A stretch of 64,000 nucleotides of DNA from contig CALNVZ010000674.1 in assembly GCA_940671915.1 (NCBI GenBank), forward strand, positions 32,883,504 to 32,947,503, read 5' to 3'. Under the pieces are notes generated by a model that saw nothing but the letters and a program-made list of their open reading frames with translations, had not been told where the DNA came from and ran no database searches. Within the stretch, counting starts at the first letter, position 1; the number at the start of each line of letters is the position of its first letter. The translations under genes were made by a program, and so were the position numbers. The stretch is from Paracentrotus lividus (Eukaryota; Echinodermata; Echinoidea; Camarodonta; Echinidae). This document shows, piece after piece, positions 11,403-22,619 of the stretch.

Positions 11403-12234
11403 GCAAATAAAACAAAATAATAAAAAACATATATATAAATTCTGCCTTTGGATACGATACAAAAAATAATTATAGCCAATTTCGTGCCTTTAGGTTAAGA
11501 ATAAAAATCCGTTCCATCATGCATTCTGATGTAACCGTAAAGGCACATACTTAATCAATTAACCGTATGCAAAAGGAATTTAATCCAGCTCCATCCAATG
11601 TCCTCGTGTGTAATGAAACATGGAAATCTTTTATTGAATATCAATTTAATCTCATAATTCATGTAAAAATATGTATAAATCAAAGAAAATTTGCCGTAAC
11701 GGTTTTACTAACACTTACATGCACGGTGTATCAAAACATACTAATAACTATTATATTTAACAGTCTGTAGGAAATAAAATTGTATAACTGGGAAGCATTT
11801 GTTTTTTCTATTAAAGGAAAATGAGTCATAATCTGGAGAACAGGAAATAGAGCCTTTACTATATTTTTCCATGTCATTAGGTGCGGTAGATCTTAAGATA
11901 TAACTAGTTTTCTACAATTGATAAAAAAAAAAATCATTTTGCGCACGCCGTGCCATGCCTTTGTGGAGGCTTAGGACATAAACCACCAAAATAGTTTTGA
12001 AACGACAACCGGTGACCATTTGTCGTAACAAACAAAAATAAATAAATAAATAAATAAATTTAAAAAAATTAGCCTAACCTTAGTTCTAAAAAAGCAAATT
12101 ATTTGAAACAAGTTGTATTAGCAAGAAAAATATATTAGCCTTTATTTGAGACCAGATACACATAACATTTGAAAAGATTTTACAAATACCCCCCCCCCCC
12201 CATTATTTTTGTTTCCCTACCAGAAAAAAAAAAG
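11403..12234. other. Gene-free stretch
   Basis: AT-rich, with no coding exon or repeat that I can support beyond an AAATAAATAAAT run near 12035-12058. Confidence 0.45.
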
Positions 12235-12535
12235 TGTCCCACAGTGTGAACACATTGTGACAGAGTGTGTTCACATTGTGCCGTACTGTTTCCAGGGGGA
12301 GGGTCCATGAGGCCGAGCGCCCACGAGGCCGAGGGCCCACAAGGCCGAGGGCCAAGGAGGCCGAGGGCCCACAAGGCCGAGGGCCAAGGAGGCCGAGGGT
12401 CAATGAGACCGAGTATTTTCCCACGAGGCCGTGGCTCCAATAGACCGAGGGTCCACGAGGCCGAGGGACCACAAGGCAAAGGGACCACGAGGCCGAGGGT
12501 CCACGAGGCCGATTTTGTCATATCGTATTTTGCAA
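12235..12535 (+). repeat. Minisatellite of about 15 bp units, left arm (TU-like)
   Basis: From 12300 to 12512 the unit CCACGAGGCCGAGGG repeats about 14 times with base changes. It is preceded at 12240-12292 by CACAGTGTGAACACATTGTG-type inverted motifs and TACTGTTTCC. The same unit and motifs appear in reverse orientation at 18590-18735. Outer arms of 15-bp tandem repeats are the known design of sea urchin TU fold-back elements. The reading frames here are repeat translations. Confidence 0.75.
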
Positions 12536-12542
12536 TATAGGG

Positions 12543-12562
12543 TACATGCAGGTAATATGGGC
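12543..12562 (+). repeat. Inverted copy of an end motif at 18226
   Basis: TACATGCAGGTAATATGGGC here is the exact reverse complement of 18226-18245. Together with the flanking minisatellites this makes a nested inverted structure about 6.5 kb long. Confidence 0.8.
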
Positions 12563-12968
12563 CACCTGAAGCAAATCATGTCGTGACCGTCGACCGGTGA
12601 CCGGTGACCGATGTGAGCGCCATAATGTTGTTCATATGAACTGTATACGAAAATTTATAATCGTGAGAGCATCTGATGCCGAAATTTCTCTGAGAAAATT
12701 GCTGAAAACCAACAAGGTAGGTAAAACTTACTGCATTTTTTTTACCCTGATGTAAAATGTGATATTTCACAGAATGTGATTGGTGAAAGAGTGTTTGAGG
12801 GGTAACCTCAATTGTTTGTATATTTAGTAAGCTTATATATACCATCATTTGCAAAAGTTTAAGACACCCTAAATTTTTGGGTATTATGTTCAATGAGCAT
12901 TATTCTTTTCTAGCCCAAATTCCTTGCTCAAACGGCGAGAAATGGTACTCTTAACCGATGTAATACCA

Positions 12969-13295
12969 TTAGACGCAGACTCGGCCTTGAATGTCACGAC
13001 AGGAAATGGAAAATCTCTTCCAACAATCCTCTTCATCATGTGTCCTCCGCAACGCGTTGTTTTTCTTGACGACCACTCCTCTTCCGTTCGGAAAATGAGC
13101 CATCGTTTCGAAATTTGTGAATGGCATTGTGGACGACAGTCTTGTGCTACACCCCAGTCTTCTCACTAATCTTGCGTTCAGAGTAGCCTTCTTGGAAAGG
13201 GTTACTATTTTAACCCTCTGAACCTGACTTAGACTCTGTTTTTTTCCACATCCTGGATAAGAGACAAAGTGCAGATGAAGAACCTTCTGAGGCAA
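12969..13295 (-). pseudogene. Tc1-like transposase, DNA-binding N-terminal remnant
   Basis: The minus-strand frame contains KIVTLSKKATLNARLVRRLG followed by a region ending TMAHFPNGRG and an ALRRTHDEED segment. This matches the helix-turn-helix and linker of Tc1-family transposases (LS..G.SAR.IARRLG, then GRPR-like, then the first R.LRR segment). No DDE/D catalytic domain remains. The intact protein would bind the terminal repeats and cut and paste the element. Confidence 0.65.
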
Positions 13296-13334
13296 AGACA
13301 GGATGATGGGTGAGAATTGCTGTTCTCTTACTCT

Positions 13335-14576
13335 GTTTATCTTCAGCTATTCGATACTGTCAATCAATACAATTATGTTAAACACTCTGAGATCTCTTGG
13401 TGTTGATGGAAAAGCTCTTGATTGGTTATAGTCATACTTATCTGAAAGGTTTCAAGTTGTTGTTATTAATAATTCAAAGTCTGATCCTGCTAGGTTAGTT
13501 TGTGGTGTACCACAGGGATCAGTTGAGGCCCGACCCTTTTTCACTTACTTGGGTGGTCTTAAAGGATTTTAAGACATACTGTTTTAACTATCACTGTTAT
13601 GCAGATGATGTCCAGATGTATAGTTCATTCTTTACCTAGCCAGGCCAATGTCATAGATGTTGTTAAAAAACTTGAAGTTTGTGTCGAGATATTATTATAT
13701 GGATGAGTAGTAATTTTGAAGTTAAATGAGGCTAAATCTGAGCTACTGTTTATCGGCTCTAAGGCTTCATTAGATAAGATAAATCTTCCGTCTTTTGAGA
13801 ATTGTAGTGTGGATATTGTATCAACCAAATCATGTAGAAAACCTTGGAGTTTTGTTCGACTCCACTATGTCCATGTCTGCCCAGATCCCTGCTGTGTGCA
13901 GATCTGATAAGGTATCAATTGCGTAATTTAGGCATCATTCGCAAGTATTTGACTCGTTCGGTAACAGAAAGATAGTGCATGCTCTAATATCGTCTCGGCT
14001 TGAACTTGGTAACTCGCTGTTGTTTCAACTTCCACAGTCTCAACTCTCAAAATTACAGAAATTGCAGAATTCTGCAGCTCGTATTGTATCACCTTACTCG
14101 ACGCTCTGCTCACATAACTCAAATTTTGTCCTCACTTCATTGGTTACCTATCGAATATCGTATTGTATTTAAGTTGTTATTGCTAGTTTTCATTGTATAC
14201 ATGGATCTGCCCCTGAGTATAATGTTAAATTGTTGATGCCTACAATCCTCCTCGACGTCCTAAGATCTTCAGACTCGAATTACTTGTTGTTCCAAAATCT
14301 AAGAAATCATAGGGGGGATCGTTCTTTGCACATGCTGGTCCTTTCTGTGGACCAATTGCCACACACATTCGTAATATTACAAATGTTGAATGTTTCAAAA
14401 CTGCACTCAAATCTCATCTGTTCAAAATTGCCTTCAAGTAGTTTCCAATCATTTTTTCTCTACTGTTTTATTTATTTTTAATATATGTATCACCATCCAT
14501 CTCCATGTAAGTTTTTCCTCTCTCCAGCGCTTTGAGCACATGATTAATGTGGAGACAGCGCTTAAGAAATACTCTA

Positions 14577-14615
<39 letters not shown>

Positions 14616-14618
14616 TGG
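13335..14618 (+). mobile_element. Truncated CR1-like LINE inside the Tc1 element
   Basis: Frame-broken + strand fragments encode AFDTVN-like motif A remnants, CGVPQGS at about 13501-13525, CYADDVQMYSS at about 13597-13630, and the C-terminal SRLELGNSLL, LSKLQKLQNSAAR and SLHWLPIEYRI at about 13990-14160. The 3' end is GCGCTTAAGAAATACTCT then (ATT)n at 14575-14615, the usual short-repeat tail of CR1 elements. At least eight stops or shifts make it dead. It is 5'-truncated, and its sequence differs from the LINE at 5758. Confidence 0.8.
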
Positions 14619-14794
14619 AAATGAGCTTAAACCATTAATCTCATCCCATGAACCATGACAGGAAAACATGTTACATAATATTTCAATGGAACAAAAGAAT
14701 AATGCTCATTGAACATAATACCCCAAAAATTTAGGGTGGTCTTAAACTTTTGCAAATGATGGTAGTTGCATTTGATCATACTAGCGTGTACAGT

Positions 14795-15034
14795 GGGGTG
14801 TAACACAACGACTTACGATTGATCAAAAGTTACGATTGACTTTTTCTCGGTAACCTCATTTGAAAATCAGGTACAGTCATGGATTAGGATTTGGATATGA
14901 TTAAGAGTAGGGTTAGGGCTAGGGTTAGGATTAAGATGATCAACTTTGGAGCATCCTGTCCATGATGAGGCTACCGAGAAAAAAAAAATCAATCGTAACT
15001 TTTAATCAATCGTAAGTCTTTGTGTTACACCCCC
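14795..15034. mobile_element. 240-bp MITE with 65-bp terminal inverted repeats
   Basis: GGGGTGTAACACAA.GACTT at the left matches the reverse complement of the right end through AAAGTTACGATTGA and TCTCGGTA.CCTCAT. The centre contains GTTAGGGCTAGGGTTAGG, which is not telomeric. No coding capacity. Confidence 0.85.
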
Positions 15035-15436
15035 CAGGTCAATTTGTTGTAGTGAAGGGGTGCAATGTGGCATTGAATGCTTGCCTGACATAGCAACATT
15101 AGTGCAGGTAGTAGTCCAAAATGACGGAAATGATTCTTGTACTTAGTATTGTGATGAGGCATCAATCTCTTTGCTACGATTTTTTTGGGTGTATTCACAG
15201 TATATAATTGATATAAATAACTTATTGTAGGCCTATATTGATTTATATAATGAAAATTATATTTAAATAATAGTAAAAAAAAAAAAAAAAAAATTGACAA
15301 AATACAAAACAATGAAATATGTAGTCAAAGTATTTACTGAAGGGTCTTATATTTTCAAATGATATCTTAAAGTTATTGATTCTCAACATTTTAAGCGAAT
15401 TCCAGACATAGTAGAGTCATTGTATTTTTTTTTTTA

Positions 15437-18020
15437 CACTGTCCGTCATAAAGGTGGAATATTTTTTTTGTCGCTATAGCGACATGACTTTCCTCTGAAT
15501 TTAATTTCTTGAATATGTTTGTCCCTGCTTTTACTTTTTTGGGACCCTGGCTATATCTTGGACATTCTCCCAACCCTTCACGTGGACCTTTTTCCAAAAA
15601 GGTTTGGTCAACCCCCGTGATGCCCTTTTTTCTAATTTTTTCTCATTTTGGGGCCTATTTTTGTTTTCCCGGCCAATCAAGCCCCCCTCAGTCCTACCCC
15701 CAGGAAACGCGACTGAGATGAACTGTTTTATATTGTTCTTTAAGTTAAATCTAAATTCAGGGGACAGGCTTATGTCTCTTGTCTAGGGGAGGGGTTGAAG
15801 TAAAAAACGAGATTGGTGAAAATTCGGAATATTTTATTCCATCTAAACACAACACAAAAAGAAAGTTCCCCCTATTTCAAATATCAATAATTTTTGAAAT
15901 AGGAGGAGTTAAAAAAATCTAATTATATGTCCATGTAAGAAATTTAATTAGTTACCAGGGGAGCGAATTTTAGGAAAATTCATGAAGTCATGCTTCAGTG
16001 AGCAATGGTTGAATGCAAAAATGTCATTTTTTTAAGTTCACAGGCCTAAAATCAGAACTTTGATTCAATGATATGGACCAATTTTTAGATTTTAAACATT
16101 TCACGCATCAGAATGTACGCAAAACATGCTTCCAAATATACGGAAAGGACATTTGCGTAAAATTTCACGGCTGAGTGAGCAAGCAGCAAAAAATGCCAAA
16201 ATTGCGATTGTTACTTATTTTTCATGGTAAAATTGATAAAATATGATGGGATTCATGTCTAGGAAGAGTGTTTTTAACTTTTGCAAAAAGTTTAAATCAA
16301 TTCACGGTTGAATAAACACCATAAAATACCATGTGAAAAACACTAAGTAAGTATTCTTTCCATTTTGTACACTCAAAATCATGTGAATATATGTTTTTGT
16401 ATTATTTTTATGACCGGTGCACGTGTGTGCATGATTCTATTGCATTTATGTAAAAATTCATGCTTCAGTGAGCACGTGGCACTGGAAAACATGTTTTGTG
16501 ATATAGAGAACAAAATTAAATTGCTTACTTTGCTTAACCATAACAATTCGTTTGAAAGTATTCATTACATTTCATTTTCGCAAAAATCCCGATTTTTTAT
16601 GCTTCAGTGAACACAAGATATGAGAAAAATATGAAAAAAGGAAGAAAGTTTGCGGCCCTGGCACGGCCTTATGGCACGTCCGATTCTTAATTTGACCTAC
16701 GTTCCTGTTAGTTAATGACCTCTTAAAGATTCTCTCCAAGTTTCAAGAATTAACTCACGGTATAACGAACAAAATATTGACAATGAATATGGGCAATATA
16801 TGACTTTTGTTCACTATTGATTTCCCCCCATTGACTTTATGTATAGAGTTTGAACAAAAAGTGGACAAAAGTCAAATATTGCCCAATTTCATTGTCAATT
16901 TTTTGTTTGTTATACTGTGAGTTAATTCTTGAAACTTGGAGAGAATCTTTAAGAGGTCATTAACTAACAGGAACGTAGGTCAAATTGAGAATCGAAAATG
17001 CCATAAGGCCGTGCCAGGGCCGCAAACTTTCTTCCTTTTTTCATGTTTTTCTCATATCTTGTGTTCACTGAAGCATAAAAAATCGGGATTTTTGCAAAAA
17101 TGAAATCAAATGAATATTTTCAAACGAATTGTTATGGTTAAGCAAAGTAAGTAATTTAATTTTGGTCTCTAAATAAAAAAAAAAAAACAGGTTTTCCAGT
17201 GCCACGTGCTCACTGATGCATGAATTTTAAAATAAATGCAATAGGATCATGTACACACGTGCACCGGTCATAAAAATAATACAAAAACAGATATTCACAT
17301 GATTTTTAGTGTACAAAATGGAAAGAATGCTTACTTAGTGCTTTTTACATGGTATTTTATGGTGTTCATTCAACCGAGAAAATTGATTTAAATTTTTTGC
17401 AAAAGTTAAAAACACTCTTCCTAGACATGAATCCCATCATATTTTATCAATTTTACCATGAAAAGAAGTAAAAATCGCAGGTTTGGCATTTTTTGCTGCA
17501 TGCTCACTCAACCGTGAAATTTTGCGCAAATGTCCTTTCCGTATGTTTGGAAGCACGTTTTGTGTACATTCTGATGCGTGAAATGTTCAAAATCTAAAAA
17601 TTGATCCGATGTCATTGAATCAAAGTTGTGATTTGAGGCTTGTGAACTTCCAAAAAATGACATTTTTGCATTCAACCATTGCTCACTGAAGCATGACTTC
17701 GTGATTTTTCCTAAAATTCGCTCCCGTGGTAGCTAATTAAATTCCTTACATGGATATACAATTAGAATTTTTTTAACTCCTCCTATTTCAAAAGTTATTG
17801 ATATTTGAAATAGGGGGAACTTTCTTTTTGTGTTGGCCATCTTCTGGGGATGACAAACTTTTTTAAAGAAAAATCCCCGGGAAGGATTAAGGGAGCGTCC
17901 AAGATATACCCAGGATCCCAGAAAGTGAAAGCGGTGACAAACACATTCAAGAAATTAATAACGGAGCAACATAATATCGCTTGAGCCAGAAAAAATATTC
18001 CATCTTTATGACGAACAGTG
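15437..18020. mobile_element. Long-TIR fold-back (second family), interrupted copy
   Basis: Left arm 15437-15845 and right arm 17836-18020 carry the ends CACTGTCCGTCATAAAGGTG and its inverted partner. The same family is complete at 33038-34034 and 22620-23574. Here the centre is lost and replaced by the palindromic element at 15846-17835. The reading frames in the left arm are not genes. Confidence 0.8.
15846..17835. mobile_element. Giant palindromic element, copy 1 (about 2 kb)
   Basis: Ends ACACAACACAAAAAGAAAGT and its complement. The arms of about 0.97 kb pair along their length with a loop at about 16810-16860. Each arm holds several copies of TGCTTCAGTGAGCA (left arm 15990, 16456, 16597; right arm in reverse), which is itself nearly palindromic. 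Another copy lies at 48357-50345 with the loop in the opposite orientation. No transposase is visible. Confidence 0.85.
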
Positions 18021-18040
18021 TAAATAGTATTACATTAAAT

Positions 18041-18252
18041 ACATGTCCCCCATATTACCTGCACATGCAGGTAATTAATTATGGGCACTTTGGTGATGAC
18101 GTCAACAGGGGGGTTGGTGATAATTGTTTTTCTTCACAATAACAGTTAGAGCAATAGTTATTGATTCATATAAGACTGTGTGTCATTTTGTAATTTTATG
18201 CAAATTAGGAAAATGAGCCTAGGGGGCCCATATTACCTGCATGTATATATCC
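18041..18252. repeat. Small hairpin and end motif of the TU-like structure
   Basis: 18048-18087 forms a hairpin (CCATATTACCTGCA paired with TGCAGGTAATTAATTATGG). The motif CCCATATTACCTGCATGTA recurs at 18227-18245 and, inverted, at 12543. It may be a small MITE or the inner end of the larger fold-back. Confidence 0.6.
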
Positions 18253-18589
18253 TGCTGCTCAAGTGCCGTTTTTTTTTTTCTAGAAAAAGAAATACATTAC
18301 ATTAAAATTTCAAATTTCACAAAGAATAAACGGATAAAACGGTATTCAACGGCCACTACATTATTATAAGATTGGTAAGTGAGATGATACTCCAGAATAA
18401 AACATAATATTGCTCCGATTTATGAAATCCTTAAAAAAAAAATAATAATAATAATGCCCGTTTTTATTATCCGCAATTTATAAGATTATATTTTAGGCTT
18501 TATTGCAGGATATGCTTAGCGGAAACTTTTCTATTGACGAAGACAAAAATCCTAATGACAAAAAAAAAAAAAAAAAGAGTATATGAATA

Positions 18590-18850
18590 ATAATTGGCCT
18601 CGTGGAACCTCGGCCTCATGAACCTCGTGAACCTCGGCCTCGTGAACCCTGGTCCTCGTAGGAAAATATTCGGCCTCGTGGGAATACCCCGTTTCCAGTA
18701 CCGACACTGTGAAAATAGCCAAATCCACACAGTTGACACTGTGCAAACATTGTCCAAGTCCTTTACAATGTCACGACTGGGTGTATTGGGCGATTTTCAC
18801 AGTGTTTCCACAGAATGGACACACTTGGTGCTTTTTTTTCCGACAGGGTT
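18590..18850 (-). repeat. Minisatellite, right arm (inverted relative to 12300)
   Basis: CACGAGGCCGAGG-type units, read on the minus strand, occupy 18596-18690. TTTCC and several ACACTGTGAAAA/TTTTCACAGTGT motifs follow to 18800. The order mirrors 12235-12535. Fewer units remain than in the left arm (about six). Confidence 0.7.
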
Positions 18851-19372
18851 TATCGTACAGTGCGTCTCAGAAAAAATGAATAAATATGTACTAGTCTTTG
18901 ATACTCTCCGTATGAAAGTTTTTTTTCTTCAAAATATAACCTCGTTTTTTCTTTTTTTCTAATGTGAAATTATATATACTTTCCTACTGTCACGGCCGAC
19001 TATACACACAAAACTTGTGTATGAATTTTGGCAATTCAAACGACACATGTGTACTAATAGTCAAGTAACCTTTTGTCCCTTGTTGTTGTTGTGTGGTTGG
19101 TTTTAACGGCGCACGTCATTCAATTTTGAATATTCACGCCAATTTGTCCCTTATGATTGAATCAGATAGGCTAACATCAAGTAATGCATGCTCATGAAGC
19201 CAGAATCAAATCATCGAATACACTGAAATTAATTTACTTCACTTTTTGGTCAATAGACTCTTAAAAGAGAAAGTCAAGCCCGAAGTTGAAAAGGCGTCAA
19301 TACAAACAGAACCTAATAAGAAACATGTTGAGAATTTGACAGAAATCTGCCAAAGGATAACATAATTTAGGT
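18851..19372. other. Gene-free stretch with a mariner-type end
   Basis: TA followed by CAGTGCGTCTCAGAAAAAA at about 18858 resembles the terminal repeat of the element at 45671, but no partner end is seen. Otherwise I see nothing. Confidence 0.4.
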
Positions 19373-20075
19373 CAGAGGCGGCGGAACGATTTTGAAAGTG
19401 GGGGGTCACGATGGAAAAGGGGGCACTTGAGACCAGAGGCTTGAAGAGAAAAGTATTCAGAAAAGCAGGGGTGTGCAGAAAATTTGCCTTTAAATTTGTG
19501 CTTTTAAAAATTTTAATGGCTTTGTATTTTATTAATGATAAACAAAAGGAATGCGAGCGTAGAGCGAGCCGAACATTTTGAGATAATTGTTCATTATAGA
19601 CCCTATTTAGTATCCGAGAGCGCGAGCTGAAAAATTGAGTTAATTGTGCATTATATAACCTATTTAGTATCTGCGAGCGCGAAGCGCGAGCCCGAAAAAT
19701 ATGACCTCCGAATTGGAGTAAATTGTGCATCATATACCTTATTAAATATCCGTGATCGCGAAGCTCGAGCTGGAAATTATGATCTTAAAAATTGAGTCTA
19801 TTGTGCAGTAAAACCCTATTAAGTATCCGCGAGCGCGAAGCGCGAGCCGAAAATTTGGGTTTTAAAAGAGCTATGGAGTAACATAGGGCACTTTTTTGTA
19901 TTAAAAGTGCCCCTTTTTAGTAATAAAAGTGCCCCTTTTTACTATAAAAATTGCCTTTTATTAGCTAAGAAAAGGGGCACTTTTAGCCATGAAAAGGGGC
20001 ACTTTAAGGCAGGATGAAAAAGTGGGGGGGGGGGGTCACAGTGCCCCCCCTGCCCCCCTGGTTCCGCCGCCTCTG
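19373..20075. mobile_element. Element with CAGAGGCGGCGGAAC ends and mirror-repeat motifs
   Basis: The inverted ends CAGAGGCGGCGGAAC and GTTCCGCCGCCTCTG enclose GTCAC-flanked G-runs, then five copies of a GCGAGCGCGAAGCGCGAGC-like motif spaced 58-80 bp apart (19555-19850), then AAAGGGGCACTTTT repeats. Related pieces lie at 26385, 36915 and 51430-51838. No protein. Confidence 0.75.
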
Positions 20076-20291
20076 ATTTAGGTTTCTAATATCAATTATA
20101 AACAGCTATCCTCATTATGTTGTGAAATTCATTAAAAATCGCCATTTTCATTTGTAAATAAGTCACATAAGATTTGTAAGATTATTATTTAATAATATTG
20201 AGTCAGCCATATCCATGAGATAATTCCATGTAATAATAACATGCACTCATTAATATTTCCTCACTCTCCCCCCTTGACGATGAAGGCGTAG

Positions 20292-20338
20292 GCAATGATT
20301 CGCAAACCACTTCAGGCGCTACAACCTTGTCAACACTG
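20292..20338 (+). CDS. Candidate small Thr/Ser-rich stalk exon
   Basis: Preceded by a pyrimidine-rich stretch and AG, and followed by the donor gtgagt, this 47-bp segment encodes NDSQTTSGATTLSTL. It leaves in phase 0, matching the phase-0 start of the mucin-like exon at 20717. Composition and phase support it as the exon before the stalk. It is too short to be sure, and the exon could begin further upstream, because the frame is open to about 20246. Confidence 0.4.
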
Positions 20339-20716
20339 GTGAGTGACAACGAATGTGAAGACACTTTCCAGATATATTTTTTTTTCTTCACATTTATATA
20401 TGTGGGATAAAAGATCAATAACAAAGATTGCTAATATCAAAATGAGAATACCGATGATTTATGATTCAATGTAGTTTGTAATTTATAATTACTTAGCTGC
20501 AATTAAGCAACAAATCGGACAATTTTTCCTAAATATAATTCTAATAATAGAAAAAAACACAAATATTTTACAAATTATATCTTTCATTTTACGCGTTCAG
20601 GACAAACTAATCTACATTAGGCCAGTGTCATTTAATATCTGGTTTTAATCTTTAAATTGCTTTTTTTTTTGCGCTGAGAAGGCTACAATAAGTGAAGCTA
20701 TTGCAATTATAAACAG

Positions 20717-22188
20717 GCTGCCTCAGCGACAGACAAATCAGCAACCATGGAAAGTGCTATGACGGACCTCGCAAATATACATCGAGCAACCACTCGCCCT
20801 CCAAACACTCACTCACAATCCACAGAGTCTCCTAAGACGCAACTCGTGAACATACTTCCACCGTCAACGAATCAAACAACCACACAATCAGCAGCCATGG
20901 ACCCGGTTACGACGCACCTCGATAACACCAACACACCAACCACGGACCGGGTTACGACGCACCTCGATAACACCAACACACCAACCACGGACCCGGTTAA
21001 CCTGAGTTACGACGCACATCAGATAACACCAACACACCAACACGCGACGGTTACGACGCACCTCGATAACACCAACACACAACCACGGACCCCTGTACGA
21101 CGCACTCGATAACACCAACACACCAACCACGGACCCGGTACGACGCACCTCGAAACACCAACACACCAACCACGACCCGGTTACGACGCACCTCGATAAC
21201 ACCAACACACCAACCACGGACCTGGTTACGACGCACACCGATAACACCAACACACCAACCACGGACCCGGTGATGACGCGCACCTGATAACACCAACACA
21301 CCAACCACGGACCGTTACGACGCACCTCGATAACCCAATACACCAACCACGGACCGGTTACGACGCACCTCGATAACCCCAATACACCAACCACGGACCC
21401 TGTTACGACGCACCTCGATAACCCCAATACACACCACGGACCCTGTTACGACGCACCTCTATAACCACACCAACCACGGACCCTTTACGACTACCTTGAA
21501 ATCATACACCAACCACGGACCCTGTTACTACGCATTTCGATAACTCCAACACCAACTCATGACCCTGTTACGACGAACCTCGATGAGCTCACACACCAAT
21601 GACGTACCCTGTTACGACGCCACTCGATAACTCCAATACACAACCACGGACCCTGTTACGACGCACCTCGATAACCCAATACACCAACCACGACCCTGTT
21701 ACGACGCACCTTCGATAACCCAATACACCAACCACGGACCCTGTTACGACGTACCTCGATAACTCTAATACAACCAACCACGGACCCTGTTTACGACGAC
21801 CTCTATAACCCCAATACACCAACCGACCCTGTTCGACGTACCTTGATAACTCTAATACACCAACCACGGACCCTGTTACTACGCATTTTCGATAACTCCA
21901 ATACACCAACCATGGACCCTGTTACGACGAACCTCGAGTCCAACACACCAATGACGTACCTGTACGACGCACCTCGATAACTCCAATACACCACCTAACG
22001 ACCTGTTACGACGCCCTCGATGAGTCCAACACACCAATGACGTACCCTGTTACGACGCACCTCGATAATCCAATACACCAACCACGGACCCTGTTACTAC
22101 ATTGCTAGATATCACAAACAGCCAGCCACGCATCAAAGCGAGACCTCATCCACCACCTACTCTTCTTCCAAAAGAATGTTTCATCCAT
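20717..22188 (+). CDS. Mucin-like stalk exon of a GAIN/GPS receptor
   Basis: After the acceptor AAACAG the frame opens with a Ser/Thr/Pro-rich leader (about 60 residues), then enters a 15-residue repeat, DPVTTHLDNTNTPTT, encoded by a 45-bp unit repeated about 26 times to 22107. A unique tail ends at SSH before a gtaagt donor. Such Thr-rich repeats form stiff, O-glycosylated extracellular stalks. The frame is clean to about 21000, then broken repeatedly by one-base gaps within otherwise faithful units, which looks like sequence error in a repeat rather than decay. The tail exists again, cleaner, at 32426-32580. The exon leaves in phase 0, matching the next exon. Confidence 0.75.
20896..22107 (+). 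repeat. 45-bp coding minisatellite (VNTR)
   Basis: Direct tandem repeat of a 45-bp unit that includes GTTACGACGCACCTCGATAA and CCAACACACCAACCACGGAC, about 26 copies. Later units drift to ATAACTCCAATACACC. Unit length is a multiple of three, so copy-number changes keep the protein frame. Confidence 0.9.
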
Positions 22189-22258
22189 GTAAGTCCAAAA
22201 TAATTAAATCAAATTGCACTTTAATTACAATGCGTCTCTAGAACGTCCAGTTAAAGAA

Positions 22259-22506
22259 GTGTTAGTGCGGCGGTCACAATCGTCGTAGGCTACGGGCACG
22301 TGCCATCAACGTAGCCTGCGTTGCATGTGCAATGCACGCACAGAGCCTGGGTCAACTTCTTCGATTATTGTGTTTGTAGGGTATTGTAAGAACTTCCTGC
22401 ACGTCGTACATGCATTGTACCTGCAAGGTGCCCCGCTCACGAATTTCTACGAAATCCATCGTAGGAGTGCACGTCGAAAGTACGGCGAGTGTTGACGCCG
22501 CATAAC
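22259..22506. mobile_element. MITE, duplicate copy
   Basis: Degraded equivalent of the element at 32654-32916; the inverted ends are still visible (GTTAGTGCGGCGGTCACAA). Confidence 0.7.
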
Positions 22507-22619
22507 ACAATTAATATTCTGTATCTATTCCGCGTCAGACACGGACATTGTGTGTATTATTTTTAGTGTTAATTAAGCTTCATCTATGTAAGCAACCTAA
22601 TCTTGCATCACTGAAATCA

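Larger units (their letters stand above)
12842..14762 (-). mobile_element. Tc1/mariner transposon, broken and interrupted
   Basis: Terminal inverted repeats of about 68 bp (12842-12909 and 14693-14762) begin CCATCATTTGCAAAAG and are flanked by TA on both sides, as expected for Tc1/mariner. Between them lie part of a minus-strand transposase and an inserted + strand LINE fragment. The transposase C-terminal coding region, including the catalytic DDE part, is deleted between about 12910 and 12969. Confidence 0.85.

Noticed and set aside
12180-12540. Three frames of 89-113 residues on both strands
   Set aside because: They translate the 15-bp minisatellite in different frames, with no splice sites or start context.
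14900-14930. Interstitial telomere-like GTTAGGG units
   Set aside because: Only about three imperfect units, lying in the middle of a MITE with clear inverted ends.
20888-21994. Minus-strand frames up to 179 residues
   Set aside because: Antisense translations of the 45-bp coding repeat; the + strand frame has splice sites and matching phases.
20896-22107. CRISPR-like regular repeats
   Set aside because: The units are contiguous with no spacers, keep a coding frame, and sit in a eukaryotic exon.
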